From Micromonospora sp. WMMD1082 (GTDB lineage: Bacteria; Actinomycetota; Actinomycetes; Mycobacteriales; Micromonosporaceae), in assembly GCF_029626175.1 (NCBI RefSeq), contig NZ_JARUBM010000002.1:310001-374000 (forward strand): a DNA stretch of 64,000 nt, given 5' to 3'. Below are positions 1 through 8,887 of this stretch, one piece after another. A program made the translations under genes and the position numbers. The notes under the pieces were generated by a model that saw only the letters and a program-made list of their open reading frames with translations, made no database searches and was not told the origin of the DNA. Positions within the stretch are counted from its first letter, which is position 1, and the number at the start of each line of letters is the position of its first letter.

Positions 1-159
1 GAGCACCGGTTGCAGCCGCTCCCACTGCATGGCGATGTCGCCGAGCACGCCGGAGGAGAGGCCGTACTCGCGCTCCACCCCGGCGGCGACCGCCGGGTTC
101 CAGCGACGCAGTACGCCGTCGAAGTCCACCAGGAGCGCCGTCGCGCGTTCCCGAGCCAC
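1..159 (-). CDS. HAD-superfamily hydrolase, N-terminal part (cut by window edge)
   Basis: The first 53 residues are visible, read leftward from a GTG at 159; the rest lies outside the window. They contain a DFDGVLRRW block, the DxDG nucleophile motif I of haloacid-dehalogenase phosphatases, followed by a cap-like stretch. The start lies two codons after the smc stop and in the same frame, so the two are probably co-transcribed. HAD enzymes use the first Asp to form a phospho-aspartate; the substrate cannot be told. There is no clear ribosome binding site beyond the end of smc, so translational coupling is likely. Confidence 0.75.
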   Translation of the reverse strand, partial: MARERATALLVDFDGVLRRWNPAVAAGVEREYGLSSGVLGDIAMQWERLQPVL

Positions 160-165
160 TAGCCG

Positions 166-3100
166 TCACTTCTCCTCGCCGCGGCCGTGCCGCTCGTCGT
201 CGCCGTCGGCCCGGTTGAGCCGCTGGCTGATCACCTGGGTCACCCCACCGCGCATGGTGACGCCGTAGAGCGCGTCGGCGATCTCCATCGTGCGCTTCTG
301 GTGCGTGATGACGATCAGCTGACTCTTCTCCCGCAGCTGCGCCAGCAGGGTGATCAATCTGCCCAGGTTCACGTCGTCGAGGGCCGCCTCCACCTCGTCC
401 ATGATGTAGAACGGGCTGGGCCGGGCGCGGAAGATCGCCACCAGCATCGCCACCGCGGTCAGCGACCGCTCGCCGCCGGAGAGCAGCGACAGCCGCTTGA
501 TCTTCTTGCCGGGCGGGCGGGCCTCGACCTCGACGCCGGTGGTCAGCAGGTCGTCCGGGTCGGTGAGGATCAGGCGCCCCTCGCCACCGGGGAACAGCAC
601 GGTGAAGACCTGCTCGAACTCGCGGGCGGTGTCGGCGAAGGCGCTGGCGAAGACCTCCAGGATCCGGTCGTCGACATCCTTCACCACGGTGAGCAGATCC
701 CGCCGCGTCGCCTTGAGGTCCTCCAACTGCTCGGAGAGGAACTTGTAGCGCTCCTCCAGCGCGGCGAACTCCTCCAGAGCCAGGGGGTTGACCTTGCCGA
801 GCAGGGCGAGTTCCCGTTCGGACTTGGCGGCCCGCTTCTCCTGCACCGGCCGCTCGTAGCGGACCGGTTCCGGCACCGGCAGACCGTCCCGCTCGGCGGC
901 GGCCACCTCGGCCTCGGTGGGCGGCACCGGCTGGCTCGGGCCGTACTCGGCGATCAGCGTCTCCACGGTCAGGCCGAAGTCCTCGGCCGCCTTCGCCTCC
1001 AACTGCTCGATGCGCAGCCGCTGCTCGGCGCGGGCGACCTCGTCGCGGTGCACCTGGCTGGTCAGCCGCTCCAGCTCCGCGCCGAACCGCTTCGCGGCGG
1101 CCCGCACCTCCTGCAGCTCCGCCTCGCGGGTGGCCCGCTCGCGCGCCACCGCGTCGCGGTGCTCCTCGGCCTGGGCGATGCTGGTGGTCAGCCGGGTCAA
1201 CGCCGTCCGCGCCCCGCCGGCGACCGCCCGGGCGATGGCCGCGCCCCGGGTCCGCGCCGCCCGCCGGGCCGCGGCCCGCTCGCGCGCCGCGCGCTCGGCG
1301 TTGGCCTGCCGGCGCAACGAGTCGGCCCGACCGGCGATGGAGGCGACCCGCTCCTCGGCGGTACGCACCGCGAGCCGTACCTCCATCTCGTTCTGCCGGG
1401 CCTGCGGCACCATCGCGGCGAGTTGGTCGCGTTCCTCGGTCGAGGGTTCGGCGTCGATCGGCGTCACCTCCGCCAGCCGCAGCCGCTCCTCCAGTTCCGC
1501 CAGGGCGGTCAGGTCCCGCTCCCGGGCCGCCTCGGCGCGGGCACGGGACTCGCCGAGCCGGTCGGTCTCCCCCTTCGCCGACCGGGCGGCGGCGCCCAGC
1601 TCCGCCAGCCGCCGGGCGGCGGCGTTGCGGTGGCTCTCCGCCTCCCGCTTGGCCGCGGCGGCGTGCTGCACGGCCTCCTTGGCGCCGGCCACCTCGGCGC
1701 GCGCCTCGACCAGCTGCTCCCGCAGTTCGGCGCTGGTCCGCTCGGCCGCCAGCCGGTTGGCCCGGGCCTCCTCGACGGCCGCCTGCACCTCGATGTAACT
1801 GGGCGCCTTGGCCGACCCACCCGCCGCCGCGTACGCCCCGACCACGTCACCGTCCCGGGTGACCGCGCGCAGCTCGGGGTTGCCGGCGACCACCTCGGCG
1901 GCGGCCGACAGGTCGTCGACCAGCACCACGTCGCGCAGCGCCCGGTGCACCGCGGGGCGGATCTGCGCGTCGCAGTCGACCAGGTCAGGAGCCCAGTGGG
2001 CACCGTCGGGCAGCTTCGGACGCAGCGCGTCGGCCGAGCCGGACATTCCCGGCCCGGCGGGGCTACCGACGAGCAGCCCGGCGCGCCCGGCGTCGGAGAT
2101 CTTCAGCAGGCGCATCGCCTCGACGGCCTCGTCCACACCGGTGACCGCGACCGCGTCGGCCAGCCCGCCGAGCGCCGCGGCGAGCGCCGCCTCGTGGCCC
2201 GGGGCGACCGTGAGCAGGCCGGCGAGGCCACCCAGCAGACCGGGCACCTGGTCGGCGCGGGCCAGCAGCGCCCCGGCGCCGTCCTTGCGGCGCAGGCCGA
2301 GAGCGAGCGCCTCCTCCCGGGCCTTCCAGGTGGCGGCATCCTTCTCCGCCGCCCGTTCCGCGTCGGACAGGGACCGGAGCGTCGCCTGCGCCCGCTCCTG
2401 GGCGGCGACCGCCTCGGCGTGCCGGGCGTCCAGGTCGGCGTTGTCGCGGTCCGCCTCGGTGGACTGCTCGGCGACCGCGTCCAGCTCGGCCTGGGCCCGC
2501 TCGGCCCGGGCCAGCGCGTCGGTGTGCGCGGCGGCGAGCCGCTCGATCTCCTCGCCGGCGCTGGTGGTCCGCGCCCGGGCGGAGTTCACCTGCCCGGTCA
2601 GCCGGGCCAGCCCCTCCCGCCGGTCGGCGATCGCCTTCGCGGCGGCGACCAGCTCCCGCTCGGCGGCGGCGAGCTGCCGTTCCAGCTCCTGCCGGTGCTC
2701 GACCGCCTCGGCCAGCCGGACCTGGTCGTCGGTGAGCGCCGCGCGCAGCTCCTCCTCCTGTTCGCGGACCCGGTCGGCCTCGGCCTCCAGCAGGTCCGGG
2801 TCTCGCCCCGGGCGCTCGTCGTCCGGCGTGGCGCTCAGGTGCCGCAGCCGCTCGACCGCGAGCTGCTCGATCGAACGGAACCGCTCCTGCAACGCAGAGA
2901 GCTTGTACCAGGTGTCCTGGGCGGCGGCCAGCAACGGAGCGTCGGACGCCAGCGCACCCTCCAGCTCACCGAGGCGCGACTGGACCTCGGCGTGCTCGGC
3001 CTCCACCTGCTCCCGCCGCTGCCGCAGCGCGGTCTCGTCGGCGATCTCCTTGTCCAGCGTGGTCCGCAGGGTGGCGAGGTCGTCGGCGAGCAGCCGCAAC

Positions 3101-3777
3101 CGGGAGTCACGCAGGCTGGCCTGGATCACGGCGGCCCGTCGGGCCACCTCGGCCTGCCGGCCGAGCGGCTTGAGCTGGCGACGCAGCTCGGCGGTGAGGT
3201 CGGTGAGCCGGTTGAGGTTGGTCTGCATCGCGTCGAGCTTGCGCAGCGCCTTTTCCTTGCGCTTGCGGTGCTTCAGGACGCCGGCCGCCTCCTCGATGAA
3301 CGCGCGACGGTCCTCCGGCTTGGCGTGCAGCATCCCGTCGAGCCGGCCCTGCCCGACGATGATGTGCATCTCGCGGCCGATGCCGGAGTCCGACAGCAGT
3401 TCCTGGATGTCGAGCAGGCGGCAGGAATCGCCGTTGATCTCGTATTCGCTCTCCCCGGAACGGAACATCCGGCGGGTGATGGAGACCTCGGTGTACTCGA
3501 TCGGCAGGGCGCCGTCGGTGTTGTCGATCGTGAGGGTCACCTCGGCCCGGCCCAGCGGCGCCCGACCGGCGGTGCCGGCGAAGATGACATCCTCCATCTT
3601 GCCGCCGCGCAACGCCTTCGCGCCCTGCTCACCGAGCACCCAGGCGATGGCGTCGACGACGTTGGACTTGCCGGAGCCGTTCGGGCCCACCACACAGGTG
3701 ATCCCCGGCTCCAGCTTGAGCGTCGTCGCGGAGGCGAAAGACTTGAAACCCTTCACCGTCAGGCTCTTGAGATGCAC
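166..3777 (-). CDS. smc: Chromosome segregation ATPase SMC
   Basis: This 1203-residue protein has the full SMC layout: an N-terminal ATPase head with Walker A GPNGSGKSN at about 31-39, a long coiled coil, a hinge at about 510-650, a second coiled coil, and a C-terminal head with signature LLSGGER and Walker B FYIMDEVEAALDD. SMC dimers with ScpA/ScpB compact and individualise origins during segregation. The GTG at 3777 was chosen because VHLKSLTVKGFKSF is the usual SMC N-terminus; the 49 in-frame residues upstream look non-coding. Length is normal for the family (about 1150-1200). The HAD gene follows immediately. Confidence 0.97.
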   Translation of the reverse strand: MHLKSLTVKGFKSFASATTLKLEPGITCVVGPNGSGKSNVVDAIAWVLGEQGAKALRGGKMEDVIFAGTAGRAPLGRAEVTLTIDNTDGALPIEYTEVSITRRMFRSGESEYEINGDSCRLLDIQELLSDSGIGREMHIIVGQGRLDGMLHAKPEDRRAFIEEAAGVLKHRKRKEKALRKLDAMQTNLNRLTDLTAELRRQLKPLGRQAEVARRAAVIQASLRDSRLRLLADDLATLRTTLDKEIADETALRQRREQVEAEHAEVQSRLGELEGALASDAPLLAAAQDTWYKLSALQERFRSIEQLAVERLRHLSATPDDERPGRDPDLLEAEADRVREQEEELRAALTDDQVRLAEAVEHRQELERQLAAAERELVAAAKAIADRREGLARLTGQVNSARARTTSAGEEIERLAAAHTDALARAERAQAELDAVAEQSTEADRDNADLDARHAEAVAAQERAQATLRSLSDAERAAEKDAATWKAREEALALGLRRKDGAGALLARADQVPGLLGGLAGLLTVAPGHEAALAAALGGLADAVAVTGVDEAVEAMRLLKISDAGRAGLLVGSPAGPGMSGSADALRPKLPDGAHWAPDLVDCDAQIRPAVHRALRDVVLVDDLSAAAEVVAGNPELRAVTRDGDVVGAYAAAGGSAKAPSYIEVQAAVEEARANRLAAERTSAELREQLVEARAEVAGAKEAVQHAAAAKREAESHRNAAARRLAELGAAARSAKGETDRLGESRARAEAARERDLTALAELEERLRLAEVTPIDAEPSTEERDQLAAMVPQARQNEMEVRLAVRTAEERVASIAGRADSLRRQANAERAARERAAARRAARTRGAAIARAVAGGARTALTRLTTSIAQAEEHRDAVARERATREAELQEVRAAAKRFGAELERLTSQVHRDEVARAEQRLRIEQLEAKAAEDFGLTVETLIAEYGPSQPVPPTEAEVAAAERDGLPVPEPVRYERPVQEKRAAKSERELALLGKVNPLALEEFAALEERYKFLSEQLEDLKATRRDLLTVVKDVDDRILEVFASAFADTAREFEQVFTVLFPGGEGRLILTDPDDLLTTGVEVEARPPGKKIKRLSLLSGGERSLTAVAMLVAIFRARPSPFYIMDEVEAALDDVNLGRLITLLAQLREKSQLIVITHQKRTMEIADALYGVTMRGGVTQVISQRLNRADGDDERHGRGEEK

Positions 3778-4081
3778 CTTCTCGATCCTCGTCCGGTGGC
3801 CGCCGTACCGTCGCCCGGCTGCGCGGACCCTGGTAAACCCGCAGACTAACCCGGGACCGGGTGGGCCGCGCGACGCGACCCGCCTGCCGGTCGCCGCGCA
3901 CCGTCCGGCCCGCACCCTCCGCACCGAACGGCCCAGGTCGGTGGGTACGCACAGAGCTGCGCGCCGGCACTTCGTGTCGGCGCGCTTTGTGCGGTGGTGC
4001 TATTCGATTGTGGCGGGCCAGTTGGGTTCAGTCGCTCGGCGGCGACCGGTTGGTCCAGTCGCCTGTCGGCGACCAGGTGGG
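3778..4081. other. Intergenic region between the small coiled-coil gene and smc
   Basis: About 300 bases without a convincing gene. It should hold the smc promoter on the minus strand, but no strong sigma-70-like box stands out. It contains a terminator hairpin (3959-3985) and a tandem imperfect repeat (4029-4083), listed separately. Confidence 0.6.
3959..3985 (-). terminator. Hairpin terminator after the small coiled-coil gene
   Basis: Arms 3959-3970 and 3974-3985 pair over 12 bp with one G-U type mismatch around a 3-nt loop. It lies about 100 nt downstream of the minus-strand gene ending at 4082 and upstream of smc. There is no clean T-run, as is common in high-GC actinomycetes. Confidence 0.55.
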
Positions 4082-4083
4082 TC
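4029..4083. repeat. Two-copy imperfect tandem repeat
   Basis: Two adjacent units of 27-28 nt, 4029-4055 and 4056-4083, both begin CAGTCGC and share a CGGCGACC core and a GGTC end. The second unit runs into the stop codon of the gene ending at 4082. Confidence 0.6.
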
Positions 4084-4276
4084 AGGTCAGCGCCGGCTCG
4101 GCCAGACGGAGCAGATCGTCCGCCTCCGCCGCAGCCGCCGCGAGCCGATCGTTCTCAGCACGCAGCCGGGTGACCTCGAACTCCAGTGACTGAACCCTGG
4201 CACGCAGTCGGGTGACCTCGTCGAGCAGGCGCCGGTCGGGCGCCGCACCTACGTGGCCGAAGAGGGCCTTCGCCAT
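4082..4276 (-). CDS. Small conserved coiled-coil protein
   Basis: A 64-residue protein starting MAKALFGHVG, followed by a leucine/arginine heptad-like helix (LLDEVTRLRARV...) predicted to form one coiled coil. The ATG at 4276 follows an excellent AAGGAG box 6 nt upstream, which excludes the longer reading from 4315. I recall small proteins of this form being widespread in actinobacteria, but I know of no assigned function. It stands alone upstream of smc and has its own terminator. Confidence 0.8.
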   Translation of the reverse strand: MAKALFGHVGAAPDRRLLDEVTRLRARVQSLEFEVTRLRAENDRLAAAAAEADDLLRLAEPALT

Positions 4277-4648
4277 TTTTTCTCCTTGATGTGCGCTGCC
4301 GGAGAGGCCGGCCAACGCGCGCCCTTGTTATAGCGCGACTGCCATTCCCACGAATTCTGGGCACGGCCGGGCGCGACTGGCGACATCTCCATATTGAGCC
4401 GACAGCCCTGATTCGTCAAGTTCTCGCAGGCCGTAGATCATCTCGGTGTCGACCCGACCCGTCGCGGGAGGCTGCCACAAGGCGCGGACACGCTCTGTCC
4501 GGACACCCCGACTCTACGCTTCCGAAACGTCGAACACCTCACCCGGACAGGCAGGCTCCTCTTAACTCTTCCTTAGCCACGTTGCTGCTGCTCAGGCACA
4601 ACACGTAGCGTCACCCCGGCCCGTAACCAACCCGTGGAGGCGACAGGC
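4277..4648. other. Divergent intergenic region
   Basis: This stretch separates the leftward coiled-coil gene from the rightward CAP-domain gene and contains no supported coding region. A minus-strand TATAAC-like box lies near 4325-4332. A plus-strand promoter candidate is listed at 4582-4611. Confidence 0.6.
4582..4611 (+). promoter_or_regulatory. Candidate sigma-70 promoter of the CAP-domain gene
   Basis: A -35-like TTGCTG (4582-4587) is separated by 18 nt from a -10-like TAGCGT (4606-4611). The transcript would begin about 30 nt before the GTG at 4649, leaving room for the GGAGG at 4636-4640. Confidence 0.4.
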
Positions 4649-6085
4649 GTGCACGGCTGGAATGATCCGATCGACCCGGAGCACACCCCGCGGCGACCGG
4701 AACCGCCGACCGACCACCCGGCCTGGTTGACCGACCGGCCGGCGCCTCGGTCGTCCTACCTGTTCGGCGACGAACCGGAGAGTCCCTCCGATGGGTGGTA
4801 CCGCGACCAGCCGACCGAGCAGTGGCGTCCCGACGACGCGCACCCGTATCGGGCGACGGACGCCTACGAACCGGCCGAACGGTCGTACCCGGCGGCCGGA
4901 CAGGACCGGTACGACATCCCCGTTTCGGATACCTCCTTCGGGCAGGACGGTGGTCGGCACCACCGCGACGACGAGCGCTACCGGCCCATCGAGCCGGCGG
5001 ACGGGCACTACGAGCCGGTGAGCGGGCACTACGAGCCGGCCGACGGGCGCTACGGGCCGGCCACCGACGGCTGGTCGGTCGGCGAGCACGCGCCGTCGGG
5101 CGACCTCGCCGACGACCGGACCGCCGTCCACGCCGTCGACTGGACCGGGCACCACGCGCCGCACGCCGGGGCGTACGACGCCGGTCGGTACGACGACCAG
5201 CCCGGTGGGTACGCCGGACCGGACGGATGGTCCGGCTACGGACCGCCGGATGCCGAGCGCCCCGGTGCGGCCGACGTCGACCGGCAGGGCCGCGAACCGG
5301 CCGGTTCCGGCCGCCGGTCCCGCCGGCTGCCGCGCCCCCTGGTGATGGGCGGTGCCGCCGCGGCGGCCACCCTCGTGGTGAGCCTCGGCGTCGCGGCCCT
5401 CGCGCTGCCCGGCGACGACACCCCGGCCAACACCACCGCCGGTGAGACCCCGATCGCCACCGCGCCGGCCCTGCCGGAGGAGGACGAGGCGATCCCCTTC
5501 GACACGTACGACATCCCGGAGGTCTCCCCCAGCCCGAGCGTCTCCCCCAGCACGGCCGCGCCGTCGCTGACGCCGTCGCCGAGGCAGACCGCCCGGCCCA
5601 CGCCCGCTCCGTCGCGCAGCACGTCGCCCTCCCGGCTGGGCGTCGACCGCCAGGGCAGCCCGAGCCGGGGCGCCTCGGCCAGCCCGTCCCCCACCAGCGG
5701 CGCCACGTCCGAGGCGGCACAGGTCGTGGAGCTGGTCAACGCCGAGCGGGCAAAGGCCGGCTGCGGCGCGCTGAGCATCGACGAGAAGCTGATGACCGCG
5801 GCCCAGCGGCACAGCCAGGACCAGGCGGACAGCCAGAACATGTCGCACAGCGGCAGCGACGGCAGCGACCCCGGGGAGCGGCTCGACCGGGTCGGGTACG
5901 CGTGGCGCACCTACGGCGAGAACGTGGCCTGGAACCAGCGGACGCCGGCCGCCGTCATGGACGCCTGGATGAACAGCTCCGGGCACCGGGCCAACATCCT
6001 CAACTGCGCCTTCACCGAGATCGGCGTCGGCGTGGCGAGCAGCAACGGGCCGTACTGGACGCAGGTCTTCGCCGCACCGCGCTGA
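4649..6085 (+). CDS. Membrane-anchored CAP (SCP/YkwD-like) domain protein
   Basis: This 478-residue protein begins with about 230 residues of charged, Tyr/Pro/Asp-rich low-complexity sequence that includes near-repeats of GHYEP. One transmembrane helix (about 230-255) follows, then a Ser/Pro/Thr-rich extracellular linker and a C-terminal CAP domain of about 125 residues. CAP hallmarks are the HSQDQADSQNMSHSG block, YGENVAWNQ and the SSGHRANILNCAFTEIGVG region with its conserved His. Bacterial YkwD-type CAP proteins are cell-surface proteins of mostly unknown activity. The GTG at 4649 was preferred because GGAGG sits 8 nt upstream; a GTG at 4634 is in frame but has no such site. Confidence 0.88.
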   Translation: MHGWNDPIDPEHTPRRPEPPTDHPAWLTDRPAPRSSYLFGDEPESPSDGWYRDQPTEQWRPDDAHPYRATDAYEPAERSYPAAGQDRYDIPVSDTSFGQDGGRHHRDDERYRPIEPADGHYEPVSGHYEPADGRYGPATDGWSVGEHAPSGDLADDRTAVHAVDWTGHHAPHAGAYDAGRYDDQPGGYAGPDGWSGYGPPDAERPGAADVDRQGREPAGSGRRSRRLPRPLVMGGAAAAATLVVSLGVAALALPGDDTPANTTAGETPIATAPALPEEDEAIPFDTYDIPEVSPSPSVSPSTAAPSLTPSPRQTARPTPAPSRSTSPSRLGVDRQGSPSRGASASPSPTSGATSEAAQVVELVNAERAKAGCGALSIDEKLMTAAQRHSQDQADSQNMSHSGSDGSDPGERLDRVGYAWRTYGENVAWNQRTPAAVMDAWMNSSGHRANILNCAFTEIGVGVASSNGPYWTQVFAAPR

Positions 6086-6233
6086 TCCCGGACCGCACCG
6101 CACGCCGCCCCGCTGCCGGGGCGGCGGCGAGTCCTCGTCGGGTCTGTACTCGTTTGACCGGGTGAGGTACGCCGGGTGCCCGGCGTGCCGGCTCGGGCGG
6201 CCCGGTGCCGCCCCGCGACGTGCGGAGCGGGCG

Positions 6234-7079
6234 ATGCGGATCGGGCTGGCCGGACAACCGGCGCGGTGGATGCGCCACGCGGCGCTGCCGGCCGGCCTGA
6301 CGCTCGCGCTGCTCGCCACGGTGGCCGCCTGCCGGCCGGACCTCACCCCGCCCGGCGCGCCGACCAGGTGGCCGACCACCGCTGCCCGGCACTGGCAGTG
6401 GCAGTGGCAACTGGCCGGGGTGCTGGACCCGACGGTCGAGGCGGACGTGTTCGTGCTCGATGCGGTCGACACCACCGCCGCACAGACCGCCGAGCTGCGT
6501 TCCCGGGGTCGCCGGCTGGTCTGCCACGTGCCCGTCGGGTCGTTCCACCCCAGCGACCCCGACGCGAGCCGCTACCCGGCACAGGTACGCGGTACCACGG
6601 TGGCCGCCACCGGCCGCGTCTGGCTGGACGTACGCCGCTGGGACACCGTGCGGCCGGTGCTGGCCGACCGGTTCCGGCTCTGCCGCGGCAAGGGTTTCGG
6701 TGCGGTGGTGCTCGCGGACGCCGACGGCTACGACCGGCGTTCCGGCTTCCTGCTGGAGTTCGACGACCAGTTGCAGTTCAACCGCCGGGTCGCCGCGCTG
6801 GCCCGCTCCCTCGATCTCTCCCCCGGCCTGCTCGGCAGCCTGCCGCAGGTCGCCGCGCTGGCACCGGACTTCGACTTCGCGGTCAACGAGGAGTGCGTAC
6901 GGCTGAGGCAGTGCGACAAGCTGCTGCCGTTCGCCGACGCCGGCAAACCGGTGTTCCACGTCGAGTACACCGGCACCACCAGCGACTTCTGCGTCACCAG
7001 CGTCGGCTACGGCTTCGCCTCCATCCGCAAGAACCGCACCCTGGACGCCTGGCGCCGCCCCTGCCCACCCCCGCCCTAA
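6234..7079 (+). CDS. GH114-like endo-alpha-1,4-polygalactosaminidase family lipoprotein
   Basis: This 281-residue protein starts with a signal peptide ending in a VAAC lipobox, so it is probably a lipoprotein. The mature part has family features: WQWQLAG near the start, DVFVLDAVDT, a CHVPVGSFHPSDPDASRYP block equivalent to the C-Y-x-S-x-G-S motif, the DADGYD segment and a conserved VEYTG. Family members are TIM-barrel glycosidases that cleave galactosaminogalactan, a fungal exopolysaccharide; the substrate here is inference. An in-frame ATG at 6270 would still leave a signal peptide. It follows the CAP protein on the same strand after 148 nt. Confidence 0.8.
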   Translation: MRIGLAGQPARWMRHAALPAGLTLALLATVAACRPDLTPPGAPTRWPTTAARHWQWQWQLAGVLDPTVEADVFVLDAVDTTAAQTAELRSRGRRLVCHVPVGSFHPSDPDASRYPAQVRGTTVAATGRVWLDVRRWDTVRPVLADRFRLCRGKGFGAVVLADADGYDRRSGFLLEFDDQLQFNRRVAALARSLDLSPGLLGSLPQVAALAPDFDFAVNEECVRLRQCDKLLPFADAGKPVFHVEYTGTTSDFCVTSVGYGFASIRKNRTLDAWRRPCPPPP

Positions 7080-7109
7080 CCTCACCCGCACCCCGCACCC
7101 CGCACCCCG

Positions 7110-7181
7110 CCGATCTTGCACTTATGGTCGCCGATATAACCCTTTTGACAGCTTCTGTCGCGACCACAACTGCAAGATCGG
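7110..7181. repeat. Intergenic palindromic element, GATCTTGCA family, copy 1
   Basis: Arms 7110-7130 and 7161-7181 pair over 21 nt with two mismatches around a 30-nt A/T-rich loop. It lies between two convergent genes and may work as a bidirectional terminator. It is flanked by CACCCCG tandem units (about 7087-7110) and a run of GGGGGT units (about 7190-7210). A related element lies at 11523-11598. Confidence 0.75.
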
Positions 7182-7221
7182 CGCGCGGGGTGGGGGTGGG
7201 GGTGGGGGTGGAGGGCGGGGG

Positions 7222-8073
7222 TTAGGGGCGGGGGCGAGGGCGGGGTTGGCAGCGGGGGCAGCTGTAGGACGAGCGGTTCATGAAGGGCTCGCGGCGGATC
7301 GGGGCGCCGCAGCGGGGGCAGGGCTGCCCCTCGCGGCCGTACGCGTTCAACGACCGGTCGAAGTAGCCGCTCTCCCCGTTGACGTTGACGTAGAGGGCGT
7401 CGAAGCTCGTACCGCCCGCCGTGATCGCCTCGCCGAGCACGTCCCGCACGTGCGTGAGCAGCCGCCGGGCGGCCGGGCCGGTCAGCGCATCGGTGGGTCG
7501 GGTGCCGTGCAGCCCCGCCCGCCACAGCGCCTCGTCGGCGTAGATGTTGCCGACGCCGGAGATCAGGCTCTGGTCGAGCAGGGCTCGCTTGACCTCGGTA
7601 CGCCGCCGACGCAACGCCGCCACGAACTCCGGGTCGGAGAACTCCGGGTCCAGCGGATCCCGGGCGATGTGCGCGATCTCCACCGGCAGGGTGCCGCCCC
7701 CCTCGCTGACCGACAGCCCGCCGAACGTCCGCTGGTCGACGAAGCGCAGCTCCGGCCCGCCGTCGTCGAAACGGAATCGCACCCGCAGATGCGCCTCGTC
7801 GGGCGTGGCCGTCGGTTGCAGCAGCAGTTGCCCGGACATCCCGAGATGCCCGATCACCGCGTCGCCGCTGTCCAGCGGAAGCCAGAGATACTTGCCGCGC
7901 CGGCGTACGCCGAGCACGGTCCGGCCGGCCAGGACGTCGGCGAAGTGTGCCCCGCCCGGCACGTGCCGGCGGACCGCACGGGGGTGGCGTACCTCCACGG
8001 AGGAGATCCGTCGGCCGGTCACCCAACGGGCCAACCCCTGCCGGACGGTCTCCACCTCGGGCAGCTCAGGCAC
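7222..8073 (-). CDS. mutM: Formamidopyrimidine-DNA glycosylase (Fpg/MutM)
   Basis: The protein removes oxidised purines such as 8-oxoguanine and nicks the abasic site. The 283-residue sequence starts VPELPEVE, which gives the catalytic N-terminal proline after Met removal and the conserved glutamates. It carries the RRGKYLW lysine region, the helix-two-turn-helix segment ([18 protein letters not shown]) and a C-terminal zinc finger with CPRC and CPRC pairs. The GTG at 8073 overlaps the end of rnc by 8 nt, so the two are translationally coupled. Length is normal. Confidence 0.96.
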   Translation of the reverse strand: MPELPEVETVRQGLARWVTGRRISSVEVRHPRAVRRHVPGGAHFADVLAGRTVLGVRRRGKYLWLPLDSGDAVIGHLGMSGQLLLQPTATPDEAHLRVRFRFDDGGPELRFVDQRTFGGLSVSEGGGTLPVEIAHIARDPLDPEFSDPEFVAALRRRRTEVKRALLDQSLISGVGNIYADEALWRAGLHGTRPTDALTGPAARRLLTHVRDVLGEAITAGGTSFDALYVNVNGESGYFDRSLNAYGREGQPCPRCGAPIRREPFMNRSSYSCPRCQPRPRPRP

Positions 8074-8887
8074 GGTGCGCCTGCGCCTCGACCTCGTCGA
8101 CCGTGTCCCGGCCATCGCCGGCCACCGCGTCCACCTGGTCGTCCACCCGCTCCGCCCTGCCGTCGGCGGTCGTCTCGGCCTGCTCGGTGAGGGTCCGCCA
8201 GGCGGAGGCCGCCGCCCGCTGCTCGGCCTCCTTCTTGCTGCGCCCGTCGGCTCCGCCGTAGCGGTTGCCGGCGACCACCACCCAGGCGGTGAAGGTCTTC
8301 AGATGGTCCGGCCCGGTGCCCTCGATCCGGTACTCCGGAACCCCGAGACCGAGTGCGGCGGTCAACTCCTGCAGGCTGGTCTTCCAGTCCAGCGCGGCAC
8401 CCCGGCCGGCCGACTCGGCCATCAGCGGGTCGAACAGCCGATGGATCACGATGGCGGCGGTGTCCAGCCCGTACTGGAGGTAGATCGCACCGAGCAGCGC
8501 CTCCAGGGTGTCGGCGAGGATGCTCGCCTTGTCCCGGCCGCCGGTGGTCTCCTCGCCCTTGCCGAGCAGCAGGTAGGGGCCGAGGCCGTCCGGGCCGAGG
8601 CCGCGCGCCACGTCGGCGAGCGCGCGCATGTTGACCACGCTGGCGCGCAGCTTCGCCAGCTGCCCCTCGGGCAGGTCGGGGTGGTTCTCGAAGAGCGCGG
8701 TCGTGATCACCACACCCAGCACCGAGTCGCCGAGGAACTCCAGCCGTTCGTTGGTGGGCAGGCCGCCGTTCTCGTACGCGTACGAGCGGTGGGTGAGCGC
8801 CCTCTCCAGCAGCTCCGGGTCCAGTGACACACCGAAGGCCGCCTCCAGATGGCCGATCGCGGGCCGCCGGCGCTTGTCATTGCTCAT
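8066..8887 (-). CDS. rnc: Ribonuclease III
   Basis: A 273-residue endonuclease for double-stranded RNA, acting in rRNA processing. The catalytic signature [13 protein letters not shown] is at about 46-58 and the second acidic site [12 protein letters not shown] follows. A dsRNA-binding domain occupies about 165-232, ending in [13 protein letters not shown]. An acidic, Ala/Asp-rich tail of about 40 residues makes it longer than the usual 225-240. Its start overlaps the plsX stop by 4 nt (ATGA) and its end overlaps the mutM start. Confidence 0.96.
   Translation of the reverse strand: MSNDKRRRPAIGHLEAAFGVSLDPELLERALTHRSYAYENGGLPTNERLEFLGDSVLGVVITTALFENHPDLPEGQLAKLRASVVNMRALADVARGLGPDGLGPYLLLGKGEETTGGRDKASILADTLEALLGAIYLQYGLDTAAIVIHRLFDPLMAESAGRGAALDWKTSLQELTAALGLGVPEYRIEGTGPDHLKTFTAWVVVAGNRYGGADGRSKKEAEQRAAASAWRTLTEQAETTADGRAERVDDQVDAVAGDGRDTVDEVEAQAHRA

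Noticed and set aside
187..3849. Open frame of 1220 codons on the plus strand across smc
   Set aside because: It is a shadow of smc in very G+C-rich DNA: its product is Gly/Arg/Leu-rich without domains, while the minus-strand frame is a complete SMC protein.
4029..4083. CRISPR-like repeat
   Set aside because: Only two imperfect, directly adjacent units without spacers and no cas genes.
7087..7210. Promoter or small RNA in the GC-skewed tracts around the first palindrome
   Set aside because: The CACCCCG and GGGGGT runs are simple-sequence tracts; no promoter boxes are visible.
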